64,000 nt of DNA from Pollenia angustigena. Lineage: Eukaryota > Arthropoda > Insecta > Diptera > Polleniidae. Location: assembly GCA_930367215.1 (NCBI GenBank), contig OV884058.1:201022208-201086207 (forward strand), in the 5' to 3' direction. The notes beneath the pieces were generated by a model. That model ran no database searches and was not told the origin of the DNA. It was given only the letters and a program-made list of their open reading frames with translations. Positions 32,993 to 44,250 of the stretch are shown here, piece after piece (position 1 is the first letter of the stretch; every line of letters begins with the position of its first letter). The translations under genes were made by a program, and so were the position numbers.

Positions 32993-34443
32993 CAGGGCTG
33001 CCAGACTAATTTGTGACAAAATCGTCAATTTCCTGAGAAAAAATAAAAAAATCGTCTTTCTCGTTTTGAAATATCGTCAAAAAAAATCGGACAACTCAAA
33101 ATTTTGTTTTTTTTTAACAGTTTTTGTTCGATTTTAAGAAAAAACATATCTACTTCATACCCAGCTAGAATATTTAATCCTGGAAGAGCATTTTTAAATC
33201 GTAGAAGATTCCTTACACAGAAGAAACTGTTACACAAGCTGATTCCACTGTGAGATTCTTCCATAAAACAGTGAAAGTCTGAGATGTGGTTGAAGATTAT
33301 TTAACGAGTCTTAAAGAATCGCATTAAACTCATGTAGATATTATCTTACAACTGGTATGCCTGCCGTACAATTAGAAAATTTATAAAAAAGTAATAATTA
33401 AAAAACGAAATGATTTTTGATTGTTTCTCGTCAGATTATCATCAGAAGATCGCTCCATAAGTGGCTGAGTTATCAGCAAATGACCACAATTGATTTTGAT
33501 TTTTACCCATAAACTTCATATTTTGTATAAACCCTAACATTTTGATGTCTTCTTATAATTTAAATAGAATACTGACGTATAATTGACTTTTACCTTGTTG
33601 TTTTATTTAAATTGACTCGACTCAAAATTTGCTCTACATTCGCAGAAAACTGCGGTAACGGTTTAATGGTTTGTTTCCATTAAGAAATGCTTTAAACAAT
33701 CACGCCCATCGTGAATAAAATTGAAAAGCATAATGCAAAAATTGAACAGTTTTTTCCTATGATATTTTGCTTTTCCCCATATATTTTTTAGGGAAAAGAT
33801 AACTTAAGCATTTAAGAAGTTTTGTTTACAATTTCTTTTTTCTGTGTTACTTATATACATATTAGGGCGGGTCGATTTTTTTTTTAAAAATCGTATAGCA
33901 AAAACCTAATCTACATAAACTTCAAAGAAAATTCCCCAAAGAAACCATGGGTCTAAAATAAAATCCTAATCAGCGCCTCTCGACTTGAAAATTTATATGC
34001 CCGCATTTGCAAACAAATTTTTTTTTTAAATAGCTTTTTCCAAAAAGAAATCGCATTTTTTTAATAAAATTGTTTAGTAAGGGAGTTCTTTTGGACTTTA
34101 TATTTTTTTACACTCAAAATATTTTTCACCCAAGTAAAACAATTTTCAAGTCGAGAGGCGCGGATTAGGATTTTATTTTAGACCCATGGTTTTTTCGTCG
34201 AATTTTCTTAGAATTTTATGTAAATTACGTTTTTGCTATACGATTTTTAATATTTTTTTTCATCCATTCAAATCGACTCGCCCTAATACATATATCTTTA
34301 CATAAGTACAAAAACATTTTAAGTTTTCTTTTTTTTTTGGTGACTGAAAAAATCGTCACTTTTAAGAAAAAAATCGGCACTTTGCTAATTTTGAAACAAA
34401 AAATCGTCAAAATGACGATAAATCGTCAAATCTGGCAGCCCTG
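32993..34443. mobile_element. 1451-bp hAT element, duplication GGCTCAAC
   Basis: GGCTCAAC is exact at 32985-32992 and 34444-34451. The ends share a 13-base inverted repeat, CAGGGCTGCCAGA. Just inside, the word ATCGTCA or its complement is repeated several times on each side (33023-33090 and 34350-34430). No transposase is encoded. It contains a nested 424-bp hairpin element. Fragments with the same right end lie at 12680-12764 and 20074-20140. Confidence 0.93.
33863..34286. mobile_element. 424-bp hairpin MITE nested in the hAT element
   Basis: TTAGGGCGGGTCGATTT on the left is mirrored by AAATCGACTCGCCCTAA. The arms are long: gggtctaaaataaaatccta and ctcgacttgaaaat also have complementary partners near 34150-34190. 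It may be a Tc1/mariner-type MITE (flanked by TA-rich bases). Confidence 0.8.
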
Positions 34444-34456
34444 GGCTCAACCATAA

Positions 34457-34607
34457 TGCTGGGTACACACTATGCAACACGTTTACGCAATCCAGTGAAT
34501 TAAATTCATTTTCATTCATTTCAGATTGCATACACATCAAAACGCTTTGATATTTTGAGGTTGCATTGAAACAGTTTCCATGTAGGTTGCACTGTGTGTA
34601 CCCAGCA
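34457..34607. mobile_element. 151-bp MITE, TAA duplication
   Basis: TGCTGGGTACACAC on the left pairs with GTGTGTACCCAGCA on the right, flanked by TAA at 34454-34456 and 34608-34610. It begins only a few bases after the end of the hAT element's duplication. Confidence 0.88.
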
Positions 34608-34649
34608 TAATATGCATAGCTAAGGTATATTTACACATTTCGATTTTGT

Positions 34650-34885
34650 CAAGGTATATTTATAGCAGGTAGTCTCGGAAAGCCAGCTGGTTATTTTTTA
34701 TTTGCTTGTTTTGCGATACAAACTGTCAAATAATGTATAGTAAACAAGTAAACAAGTTTTTTGTCTCTTTTCAACCCCTTTGCTGTTTGACAGTTCGTAT
34801 CGCAAAACAACAATAAAAAGCCCTGTTGTTTGTTTTATTGTACAATTGTTGTAATCTCGCGGCTACCTGCTATAAATATACCTTG
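34650..34885. mobile_element. 236-bp hAT MITE, duplication GATTTTGT
   Basis: CAAGGTATATTTATAGCAGG and its complement form the ends. GATTTTGT lies on both sides (34642-34649, 34886-34893). The related DNA at 50910-50935 has one GATTTTGT on the minus strand and no insertion, so it is the empty site. Inner arms (ttgttttgcgatac, aactgtcaaa) also pair. Confidence 0.93.
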
Positions 34886-35775
34886 GATTTTGTGATATAA
34901 GCATATAAAAAACAATTTTTTTTATTTAGCATTATTTACCTTTTCGATTAAACGAGATTTGTTTCCGATAATTTTAGAAAAAATTGGTACTTGAGTAAAT
35001 AAACATTAATTTTTATATAAAACTTGTCAATGTAGCTAAAAATTGTTGCTTCACTTTCGGGCAATGTAAATTTGGTTCTGCAAATAATATTTAAATAACT
35101 TGTTTAGATTTAAAAATTTTTATACATTATTAAATATGTAGACATTTTTGTTGCTTAAATGTATATGTACATTACTATGTAATGCTTTAAATTGGCCAAG
35201 AAGGCTTTTGTATTACTGATTAAATTAAATAAATAAAATAAAATAAATAAATAATTTTGTATAGAGGATCGATCGAAGTATCTTGTTTAAAATATTTATT
35301 TATTCATTGGACTACTTGTAGCCCCATTTGATTTTGTTGGTGGAGCATCTTCTTCAACAACTAGTTATGTTATATTCACTGTGTAAGTGGTAAATTAGTG
35401 AAGTTGTTTAAGAACATTAACATTAATACATTTTTGGACAGCTGTTACATTTAGCATTACAGTACACGCTCGGAAATTCAAACCACTTTGTTTTTAGGGC
35501 AATTCGAATTTCCGAATTATTCGAATTTCTGGACGGTTTTTGTACAAAAATTTAGGTAAATTTTACCATAAAGATATAAAAAACTATTCTTTTTTTAATT
35601 TTAGGCTATTTAACATAAAAACTATAAAAAATTTAACGAAATATAACAAAAAATAACAATTCAGTTCATTTGACTTTACATATTTAGTACGTGTAATACA
35701 AACACCAAAAAACTGACTTTTAAACTCTAACAACATCAACAAGATCTGTAAATCATCTTTTAAAATGGGATTTCC

Positions 35776-36000
35776 CAAGGTATATTTACACAAGGTAGAC
35801 TCATTTGGGAGTGTAGACATGCTGCTCTATAAAAGGAACCAAGTTGTCAAAATTGTCATCATATAAAACAAAAACTATTTAACGCACACATGTACAAATT
35901 TTTTCTCATATACACGAAATTTGACGTTAAGGTTCCAACTAGGGGTAATCAGCTGACAAACATATGGGCCAACGAGTTTACCTTGTGTACATATACCTTG
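35776..36000. mobile_element. hAT MITE, CAAGGTATATTTACACAAGG ends
   Basis: The inverted ends are CAAGGTATATTTACACAAGG and its near complement. Homology with the other copy of the large repeat stops at the right end of this MITE, so the large copy is truncated there. Confidence 0.8.
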
Positions 36001-38304
36001 TGCATAGCCTTGCTTAACCTACTGTCAAAAATTATCAAGAAGTCTCTCAAATGTATTTAAGAAAACAAAGACATTTGATTCCGTACGGAATGTGCGATTA
36101 GATTCGCACCTTGCTTAAGCAAATGACAGTTTCATTAAACTTAGCAAAAAGTTTTCTTAAGTTCAATTTGGTTTGCCTCATATAGCTTACATGTATTCGC
36201 TCATTCTCTTAAGCCAACTTAAGCACATTGTGGTTGGCTCTTTAGTTTTACTGCAGTAAAAATTTGTAAATACTCAGACAAGAACTGTCGCTTTATGCTC
36301 TCAGTTTGTGGTCTCATTTACTGTATTTTGTGTACTCGAACGCAATTTTGTAAAATGCAGTAAAGTTCAGTAAAAAATAGTAAACACTTTTGTAGTCTCG
36401 AACGCAGCTATTATAGGAAAAAATATATAACCCCAGAATTTTAAATTTCGACTGTTCTTGTATTTAGGGGAAGATAGCACATCATAACAAAAGTTTAAAT
36501 TTGTTGCATAATGTTATCTTTTAAAAATAACGGTTTGTTACCTATGCTTTCAAAAAAATAAGCTGGCAGCTCCTTGCACTATTCACACTCAGTTGCTTAA
36601 AATAGTAGTACGCTAATAATAAGGGCTTGACGAATGATGGCAAAAGAAAAAAGGAGTTAAGGAAGAAGCATTCAATCCAACAAAGACAAAAGACGTAATT
36701 TTTTGCCAACTAGGATGAATATATTTTAAGTCTGTCGGTCAAAAATGTTAAAAAAAGCTATTAAAATTTTAAATAAAGTTTGAAAGAAAGATTTTATTGC
36801 GTGTATAATGAAATAAGTGGAGTGTGTGTTTTTTTTAAATGTTTGGTCTCCATTTTCATTTATGTCCTACTGAGATAGTCTTATCTAAAATTAATGTTGC
36901 CTTTTTTCACTTTATAAGTGTATTGGTGTGGTTATTCATGTACTTTGCGGTAACAAGTCATTGAATTTCTTTAAAAAAGTTTGTGGGTTGTTTGGTTTTT
37001 GCTGTGACTGACTGCTGCTGCTGTTGGGTGGCTGCTTAGAATTGTGTATTTCTTGTTTTTTTTACATTCTCTTGACTTTTATGCTAGACAAAAGAAAAAA
37101 ACATATTGAAAAATATCATAGGAAGTAAAAACACTTGGAGACCACATTATAAATTAAAAATGAAAACTATTACATATAATAGGTAAATGTTTATTTAGTG
37201 AAGTTCTTTTCAAATGAGGGAAAAAATAAATTTCTCTAAAAAAAAGAATTGAATGAAAACATGGTTGAAAAACGGCGAAAAAATAAACAAGTCATAAAAA
37301 ACTGTGCGGATAAAATAAACAAAAGAATGCTGTAAATGAGATAAAAAAAGTACTCAATTGAATGCAACAAAACGAAAAAAAACAATGCAACAAAAAAAAA
37401 AAAAAAAAAAATTATCAAGAATACTTCGTGTGTTTTTCTTTCAAACGGCAAGAAAAAGCCAGAAAACATCAGTTTTTTAGAAACGGGAGCAAGTAGAAGT
37501 TGAATATTTTTTCAATTTAATATTACTAAGCAAAAATCTAAAATTAAATTTAAGCTAATTTTACTCTTCTGATCACAAAGCATATTTCTGATGGCAAATG
37601 CAAGTTGTGCAATAAAAATATTAAGAAAACTATCAATAGGTTGGAAAAATTGGAAAATTATAAATGTATTAACGTATTAAAGTGTTAAAATCAAGAAAAA
37701 AATGAATCTAATGCAAAGTCTAGGATAATGAATGCAAAAGTACCTATGTACATATGTATGTAGATTGTGTAATTTCACAAAAAGTTATTAAAACCAGTGT
37801 TTGTGAAGAAAATGTAAAAAGACAACAATAAAAAAACATTCGCACAAATAAAGTAATAATAAAAATAATTTTTTAATCAAAGAAATCCGTTATTCTGAAA
37901 AAATAATAATTAAAAATTAAATAATATTAAGTTAAACTGGAACATAAGCTGCATCTACTGTTTTTTAAACTGCAATTGCATATTTTTTTTTACAAATTTG
38001 TCAAAAATATAGAACTGAAGTTTAAATTTTAGCTTACTGAACACAGCTTAGTATATAATAAAAACTGGACACAGCTGGCAAGCAGGGTTGTCAGATTATT
38101 TTTCATTCTCGTCGACAAATTACCGAAAATTGCAAAAATTCGCCAAATTAAATTTGATTGAAATTTTTTTTAAGAAAAATTAACTAAATGTTGTTTTAAA
38201 TAAGAAAAAATTAGAATTAAACTAATGCGTTCTCTACACTTTGCGACTTGTACAATTTGAGTTAATGCCAAAACGTCATTTGCAATGCAACGAAACGAGG
38301 CTAA
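36001..38304. other. mostly unassigned AT-rich DNA
   Basis: Between 36245 and 36415 the words cagtaaagttcagtaaaaaatagtaaa and TCTCGAACGCAGCTAT recur in the family also found at 59905-61335 (quoted in parts). Near 38085 the word CAGGGTTGTCAGATT looks like a hAT end. CTG repeats at 37010-37030 and A runs near 37390 are simple sequence. No gene is supported. Confidence 0.4.
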
Positions 38305-38470
38305 CTGCCCGTCTCAACTGACATAATTTGCTGTTATAACTTGTTAAAACATTTGCACTAACAACCGTGTTATAACATGAGAAATCTTGTAACATGACGA
38401 GTCTATACTTAACACTAACATCATATTAGTGTTAAAATTAACCATTTAATGACAGTTGTAGACTACATGT
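38305..38470. mobile_element. MITE related to 16840-17005
   Basis: CTGCCCGTCTCAACTGACAT on the left, GACAGTTGTAGACTACATGT on the right, and aacactaacatcatattagtg in between match the MITE at 16840-17005. Confidence 0.75.
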
Positions 38471-38529
38471 AACATGGGGTTTTCACCTGACAATTTTCTA
38501 TCATAGCAAACGTCAAAGTCAATCGGACA

Positions 38530-38760
38530 TGTGCTACAAATCGAAATAAAGCTGAATTGAAGTCGAATGAGATTTTCATTTAAATTATTTTCAAAATTAC
38601 TAGTTTCTCCTGCTTTTAAGAGTTGTTCTTGGAATTATAATTTGTACATACTTAAGTATGAAGTATATAAAATGGAACTTTTTTATGAACTTTCTTTGCA
38701 TGCTCCTATTCAAAATTTGTTTGATTTTAAATAAACTTCATTTCGGGAACATACCCGAAA
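38530..38760. repeat. dispersed hairpin repeat related to 49461-49690
   Basis: Shares ctacaaatcgaaat, tggaacttttttatgaacttt and tttgattttaaa words with the clearer copy at 49461-49690. The ends here are degraded. Confidence 0.5.
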
Positions 38761-38770
38761 ATAAAAATAC

Positions 38771-39405
38771 TAAAATATTTTTTCCAGCGTTTTTTTTTAA
38801 TGAAGTTTAACGTTTATTATTACAAAAAAGGTGAAGACGCCATGTAAACGCGGCCATTTAAAAATAAACAATAACCCTTATTGTGTTTGGCGTATTTTAA
38901 ATACGTAAAACTTTAATCTGACTTTACAAATTTTGAAAATTAAAAAAAAAAAATGTATATGAAAAATAGTAAATGAAGGTTGAAATAATTTACAAAATAG
39001 CACCCATAATATGTTTTGGAAAATAACTTAAAAAAAAAATCTATTTTTTTTCCCAATACTAGGAAAGAAAAGATATGGTAGCACTATTAGAAAAAAACAG
39101 GTATATTAAATTTGTAGTAGATATGTACACAAGGCGCCTTGTATGCACATATGTATATTTATTACAAGAAAGCTGCCTAATTTTTTTATATTAAAAAAAA
39201 ATACAATGTTGCACTTAAAATAAAAGTCATATACATATTTAAAAGAAAATATTTTAAAATGTTGAAATTTCAGTAAAAAAAATATGTCGTAAACAATTTT
39301 TAAGAAACAAATAAAGCAAAATAAAAAATAGTCAAATATTTATGTATGTATGCTTGCGTGTGTGTTTGTGCGTTTAATTGAAAAAAGAGAAACATCAAAA
39401 TTAAC
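38771..39405. other. upstream region of the PIH1-domain gene
   Basis: AT-rich DNA directly upstream of the start codon. An in-frame TGA stands 24 bases before the ATG. I cannot identify a TATA box or initiator with confidence; simple tgtatgtatg words occur near 39340. Confidence 0.35.
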
Positions 39406-40306
39406 ATGGCAGCCGGCATTAAAGTAGCAACAACATCAACCGTAAATGTGCATGCGGCAGCTGATGTCGACGAAGATCATCAAAGCAATAAAACAACAAC
39501 TAACGCAGCTATTGCAAACAAATGCGCGCTGTTTGTCAGAAATGAAGCAGAGAATTCCTCATTTTGTAGTTTACCTTCACTGAAAGAACGACAATCAACT
39601 TCTTCATCCAATGAGTCACAACACAATAATAAAGTTCCTTTAGAAAATTCTGAACAAAATGTTCGACAGATGCCAGAAAATGACGTAGAAAATCTGCAAA
39701 CACCAGTATCAAACAGGCACTTAAGTGATTTTCCACAATCTCATTTCAAACAGGAAGAAGATGTAGACCACACCTCATCGGCACAATTAAGTCCCGGTTT
39801 AAGTTTATTGCAACAAACTGCTGTGGCCTCTTCTCCGCCACCACACAGCTATAGGCATTCGAGGGCCTATCGCCATTTTAAAAATCCCCCCCAGCCTCAC
39901 ATGTGTATACGTACAACAACAGAAGCTGGTGAGGAATTATTTATAAATGTTTTAAGTTGGACACGTATTGTGATACCTCAGGAACCAAGTGATCCAATAC
40001 CGCTGTACGGTGGTATGAGGGTAAGTTTTACTTGTTTTTTACGTAACTTAATTTTTTTTTTTAAATTGAGGTTATAATAATATTTTGTATCTGTTAATAC
40101 GTTGTTTCTAATTGTCTCTTAAAATTATTTGTTTAGGTGCCTCCTGGCAGTCCAAGAAGCCCTCCTATAGTTTTTGCTGTTATGGCAAATCCAGAAGTAT
40201 TAAAAGATTCTGGCCGTCATAGTAAAGATCCAGAAGAGCGTCGTGCAATGGTTGAATTAATGTGCGATTTTGTGGAGGCCATGAATCCAGGTGTAAAACT
40301 CGTTAG
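39406..40306 (+). CDS. PIH1-domain co-chaperone, PIH1D2-like, first two exons
   Basis: Exon 1 (39406-40020, 205 codons) ends at GTAAGT; exon 2 (40137-40306) follows a TTTAG acceptor and ends at GTAAGA in phase 2. The first 165 residues are low complexity (Ser, Gln, Asn, Thr). The PIH1 domain starts about residue 166: HMCIRTTTEAGEELFINVLS, then WTRIVIPQEPSDPIPL, and in exon 2 FAVMANPEVL and ELMCDFVEAMNPG. FIN..WTRI..P...PIPL matches human PIH1D2 as I remember it. PIH1 proteins act with HSP90 and R2TP-like complexes in the cytoplasm, including axonemal dynein assembly. The start has a good context (aacATGG) after an in-frame stop. The C-terminal half is not found in the window. Confidence 0.85.
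40021..40136 (+). other. intron 1 of the PIH1-domain gene
   Basis: 116 bases with GTAAGT donor and a T-rich tract before TTTAG. It is phase 0: joining keeps the PIH1 reading frame, which supports the exon call. Confidence 0.85.
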
Positions 40307-40843
40307 GTAAGAAGAATAATTTTGTTTTTCAAGTCTGTTTGATTTACTAATACATACATACATACATATATTTCTAAAATTTAAATTATTGATTTCTTGT
40401 GTGCTAATCAAAGACCTTTTTTAATATCAATCAATATTTCTACATCTTTTCAAAAGTTTATAGGTACATATATGTAGTTTTAGGAGAATGATTTACCTTC
40501 GATGGCTAAAAATCGTTCCACTATGTGTTTTATTCGTATGACATTAAATGTCAGCTCTGATATTGTCTATTAAAATTTCCGCAACAAATCTAGTTTAGGC
40601 ACGATAAAAAATTTAAAAATAAGAAAAAATCAAATAAAATTATTGGCGCAAACGCTTAGTTTTCGAGTTATGAACGTTTTAAGTTTTCATATACATATAT
40701 ATGTGTGATTTTCCATTACATTTCTAAAGCTATATGGGTAATATTGGTCTCATTTTGAAAGTTTTGACTAGATCTTTCTAGATATATAGAATTTATTAAA
40801 AAAATTTTACTCTCAAGCTCACATTACAGTTTTTGTGTACTAA

Positions 40844-40969
40844 GGGCCATTATTATAACTTGGCGTTAGCTGTTATCCGACAGTTAACAGACGCTTTTTG
40901 ACAGATAACACATTATTATCTGTCAATTTAATCTTAACTTTAGCTAACTTCAAGTTGTAATAATGGCCC
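40844..40969. mobile_element. 126-bp MITE, TAA duplication
   Basis: GGGCCATTATTATAACTTG faces CAAGTTGTAATAATGGCCC, flanked by TAA at 40841-40843 and 40970-40972. A single end of the same family (gggccattattacaactgg) sits at 41838. Confidence 0.88.
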
Positions 40970-41051
40970 TAAGTGTATAATTTATTTAAAGAAAAGTGTA
41001 ATACAAATTTTATAAAATAACAAACACCAATGTCGCAAACAAGAACCTTAT

Positions 41052-41310
41052 GCTAACTAAAGCTTCTATGCATAGCAGGTCTTCGGCCGGGTGCAAGGAT
41101 TTTCTCTTCTATGGTATAACAAACACTGGCTTCGCTAACTAAAGCTTCTCTGTATAGCCGGCCTTCGGCCGGGCGCAAGGATTTCCTACTCTATGGTATG
41201 TCAAATACCGGCTTCGCTAACTAAAGCTTCTCTGCATAGCCGGACTTCGGCCGGGCGCAAGGATTTTCTCTTCTATGGTATATCAAACACCGTCTTCGCT
41301 AACTAAAACT
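41052..41310 (+). repeat. 82-bp GC-rich tandem repeat, about 3.2 units
   Basis: GCTAACTAAAGCTTCT starts at 41052, 41134, 41216 and (degraded) 41298. Each unit contains cttcggccggg, gcaaggattt and ctatggtat. The cggccttcggccg part is self-complementary. It stands out against the AT-rich surroundings. Confidence 0.92.
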
Positions 41311-42343
41311 TTTCTGAATAGCAAGAAATACGGTAATAAACCAACAAATATTTAAATAAAATAAAAAACATACACTCAAAAACAACAATGAATAAAAAAT
41401 TACCGTTATAAATGTAAGTATGTATAAGTAATTATAAAAGTCAAAAAACAACAATGCATGAAAAAATATTTACAAATAAAAATAATTTTAAAAAAATTTT
41501 CATCACAAAAAAAACCATGGAATTACACCACTATTGTCCATATAACTTTAGAAATATAGTGTGAAATCGAACATATATTTGAAAATTTAAAACGGCCATA
41601 ACTCGAAAACTAAGCGTTTGCGCCAATAATTTTATTTGATTTTTTCTTCTTATTTTTCAATTTTTTATCAGCCTAGGTACTATTTTTTTTTATATGGGTG
41701 TGCGTTCCTAAACTAGATTTAAGCCAAATTTCCCTATTTAGTCCCTTCACAAGCATACGTAGTACGTACATACCTCTGGTTAACTTCAATAGTGACATAA
41801 CTCAAAAAAAAACCCCCATTTCAAGATAACACGTTTAGGGCCATTATTACAACTGGGTATGTAACGATACGCCTGCTTGCCTTTACGATACCGATACTCA
41901 AAAGGGAATAACGGTAATACCGATACTGATACGAATATAAAACTTTAATTCAAGGTAAAATTAACAAAACTCAAGTATAGTAGGTATAGTTTTTAAGATT
42001 TTAAAAACTTCGAATTGAATTAGAATTCCTGAATTCATGAATTACCAAAAGTTGAGTTATTTTTCAAACAAAAAAAAAGTGTAGAGATAATTATTAAAAA
42101 TTAATATTAATAAGATTTTTGTTTTTGTATTTTGCAAATCCGTTTGAAGTAGACCTTAAACTTTGGGTATAACATTTCATTCCTTAAGTAAACAAACGGA
42201 AATTCCTCACTAGAAAAATAAGAAAATCTAACAAATCACTTCAATGTATGGGTAATCATCTCGATTTTGATGTGATTAGAGCTAGATCACGCTCGAGTTG
42301 CTTAAACGCGTTTAAGAACTAGTTCTGGGATACTATTGATATT

Positions 42344-42380
42344 TATCGATAGTTCAGATTTCACTATCGATATATCGATA
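42344..42380. promoter_or_regulatory. cluster of three TATCGATA sites
   Basis: TATCGATA occurs exactly at 42344-42351, 42365-42372 and 42373-42380. In Drosophila this palindrome is the DRE bound by DREF, and CGATA clusters bind BEAF-32. Whether it works here is unknown; it lies in the presumed intron, about 2 kb after exon 2, and may be part of a repeat. Confidence 0.45.
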
Positions 42381-42573
42381 TTACTATCGACTGAATGTTT
42401 GTACTTGTGCAGGAAAACTTTAATTATTTTTTTATAAGGCTACAGTCCGTTGTTTTTATCACTTTATTGAATGTATGAGACGTATGTATATACGCACGTT
42501 ATTTTAGATGGAAGTTTTTTAAAAATTGATAAGAACCTTTCTGAAGGAACCGAAGTAACACGGAATATAAGAT

Positions 42574-42664
42574 ACTAGATGACCCGTGCGAATATTTCGC
42601 ACCGTTAGTTGTCATTTTTGTAACATAAAATGAAAATAATTAATAGAAATTTTAGTAACTTCAA
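42574..42664 (+). repeat. 91-bp dispersed repeat block (copy 2)
   Basis: Identical, as far as I can read, to 1020-1110. The sequence after it (to 42893) is AT-rich and unassigned. Confidence 0.7.
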
Positions 42665-42893
42665 CACATTTTATTAAAAGTATAAAAATATTAGAAATCA
42701 TAATATATATCATACATATTTACCTACAGACATACATACATATGTTTAAATGCTTTTATAATACTTCTTTGAATACAATGTTAGAGGTAATGACATGATC
42801 ATCGTTAACTTTTTGCCCGTACGAATCCTTTACCAAAAATTTGTAAAAAAATTATTTTTATTCTCACAAAAATTAATAACAGTAATACACTAC

Positions 42894-43113
42894 TTACGTT
42901 TCGATTTAAAGGAAATAAATCTTATCAAATTCTTTTTGAATATTTTTAATAATTTTTAATTATCCAAGAACAAAAATCAAAATTAAATTAAATTCGTATA
43001 TAAATATATATATCAATCCATTTTTAAAAAAACTAAAACAAAGATTACTTGATAATATTATAAATTTTTATAAATAAAATAAACAAGTTTTATAAATAAA
43101 CTACGTCACTACA
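42894..43113 (-). repeat. 3' LTR of the CsRn1-like element
   Basis: 220 bases matching 47624-47995 except for the MITE present in the latter. It ends ...tacgtcactaca on the + strand, next to the polypurine run. The outermost dinucleotide is mutated (TT instead of TG). Confidence 0.85.
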
Positions 43114-43133
43114 TTACCCCCCTTTTCAAAATA

Positions 43134-43585
43134 AAAACTTCATTCAACGCGAAAGTTACGGTTTTCTTTTTTTTCTCTGTGTTCAGAACACTATCTTCAA
43201 TAAAAGCTGGTTTTAGTCTGTCAATTGCAACAGTCTTTATCAAAGAATTTACTTTAATTTTAAAAAATTTAGATTTTTTTTCCATCACCTCAAAAGGTCC
43301 GTCATATGGACAACAAAAGTCAAATTTATTTGAGTCAGCCCTTACAAAAACATATTAACAGTCCTCAATATGCTTAGGAATATACGTTTTCATTTTATTT
43401 TTATGATGAGAAATATCACAACGAACATTTGAAAAAATTTTTCCTATTTTGTTCAAAAATTCAGTATTATTAAAATCTAGTCCCGAATCCACCACTAGTT
43501 CTCCAGGCAATCGTAAACATTGTCCATAAACCATTTCTGCTGCTGATGCTTTAATATCTTCTTTGACTGTAGACCGCAAACCCAA
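43134..43585 (-). pseudogene. integrase C-terminal part of the CsRn1-like element
   Basis: The minus frame 43355-43585 has LRSTVKEDIKASAAEMVYGQ and RLPGELVVDS, the usual block after the catalytic core of Gypsy integrases. Further left, after a stop at 43355, the reading continues with YDGPFEVMEKKSKFFKIKV and VAIDRLKPAF, the C-terminal GPY/F-type domain. It is separated from the catalytic core by a frame break near 43600. Confidence 0.8.
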
Positions 43586-43609
43586 TACAACTATAGGTAA
43601 TTCATGAGA

Positions 43610-44203
43610 CTAATTAGTTGAATCTCCCCGGGCAAGAATTGATGCTTTTAATTGCCGATGGAAACGTTCTACCATTCCATTCGACTGTGGATGATAAGCA
43701 GTAGTTTTAATTTTGTTAATACTTAACACATTTGTTAATTCATTAAATATAGACGATGTAAATTGCTTGCCTTGGTCACTTGTAATCTGTTTTGGAACAC
43801 CAAATCTAGACACATATTCTTTTAAAAATGTAAAAGCTACAGTCTTAGCAGTAATATCTTTTAAAGGATATGCTTCCGGCCAACGAGTAGTTCTATCGAT
43901 TAAAGTTAAAATATATCGAAAACCATTTGAAATTGGGAGAGGGCCAACGATATCTATATGCATATGTGTAAATCTTCCATCTGGAATTTTAATCACTTCT
44001 GTTTTAGATTTAATATGTCTATGAACCTTAGCTTTTTGACAATCTGAACAATTAGTAACCCATTGATTTATATCTGTGTTCATAGAAGGCCAGAAATAAC
44101 GAGACGTAATTAATTTCCTTGAAGCTCTAGTTCCCGGATGAGAAATTTTATGTAATTTCTCAAAAACTATCTTTCTTAAACTTTGCGGAATATATGGACG
44201 CAA
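43610..44203 (-). pseudogene. integrase (zinc-binding and catalytic core), CsRn1-like
   Basis: A 197-residue open stretch. HHCC zinc site: H18, H22, C52, C55. Catalytic residues D84 ([10 protein letters not shown]), D143 (TSDQGKQF) and E179 ([10 protein letters not shown]); 35 residues lie between the second D and E, the DD35E spacing. All key residues are intact but the flanking frames are broken on both sides. Confidence 0.88.
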
Positions 44204-44250
44204 TTTATTTCCTGAATGCTCGCACCAAATAAAAACGTGATATTTTGGTA

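Larger units (their letters stand above)
34634..36000 (-). repeat. inverted dispersed repeat, copy L
   Basis: Apart from the nested MITE at 34650-34885, this stretch is the reverse complement of 49955-50935. The partner lacks about 150 bases around 35080-35260. It holds a truncated pogo-type element (CAGTACACGCTCGGAAATTC at 35460) and a hAT MITE (35776-36000). The open frame on the minus strand at 35584-35820 survives in both copies but encodes nothing I recognise. Confidence 0.85.
40586..41720. mobile_element. 1.1-kb long-TIR element in the gene's second intron
   Basis: AAATCTAGTTTAGGCACG on the left is mirrored by CGTTCCTAAACTAGATTT on the right. The arms remain inverted for about 150 bases (ttggcgcaaacgcttagttt and its complement; ttctaaagctatatgg and its complement). 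Inside are a 126-bp MITE (40844-40969) and an 82-bp tandem array (41052-41310). No transposase and no clear duplication. Confidence 0.75.

Noticed and set aside
37236..37469. 77-residue hydrophobic minus-strand frame
   Set aside because: Phe/Leu/Ile-rich because of T-rich low-complexity DNA; no sign of a membrane protein family.
43713..44024. + strand open frame within the LTR element
   Set aside because: Shadow of the integrase on the minus strand.
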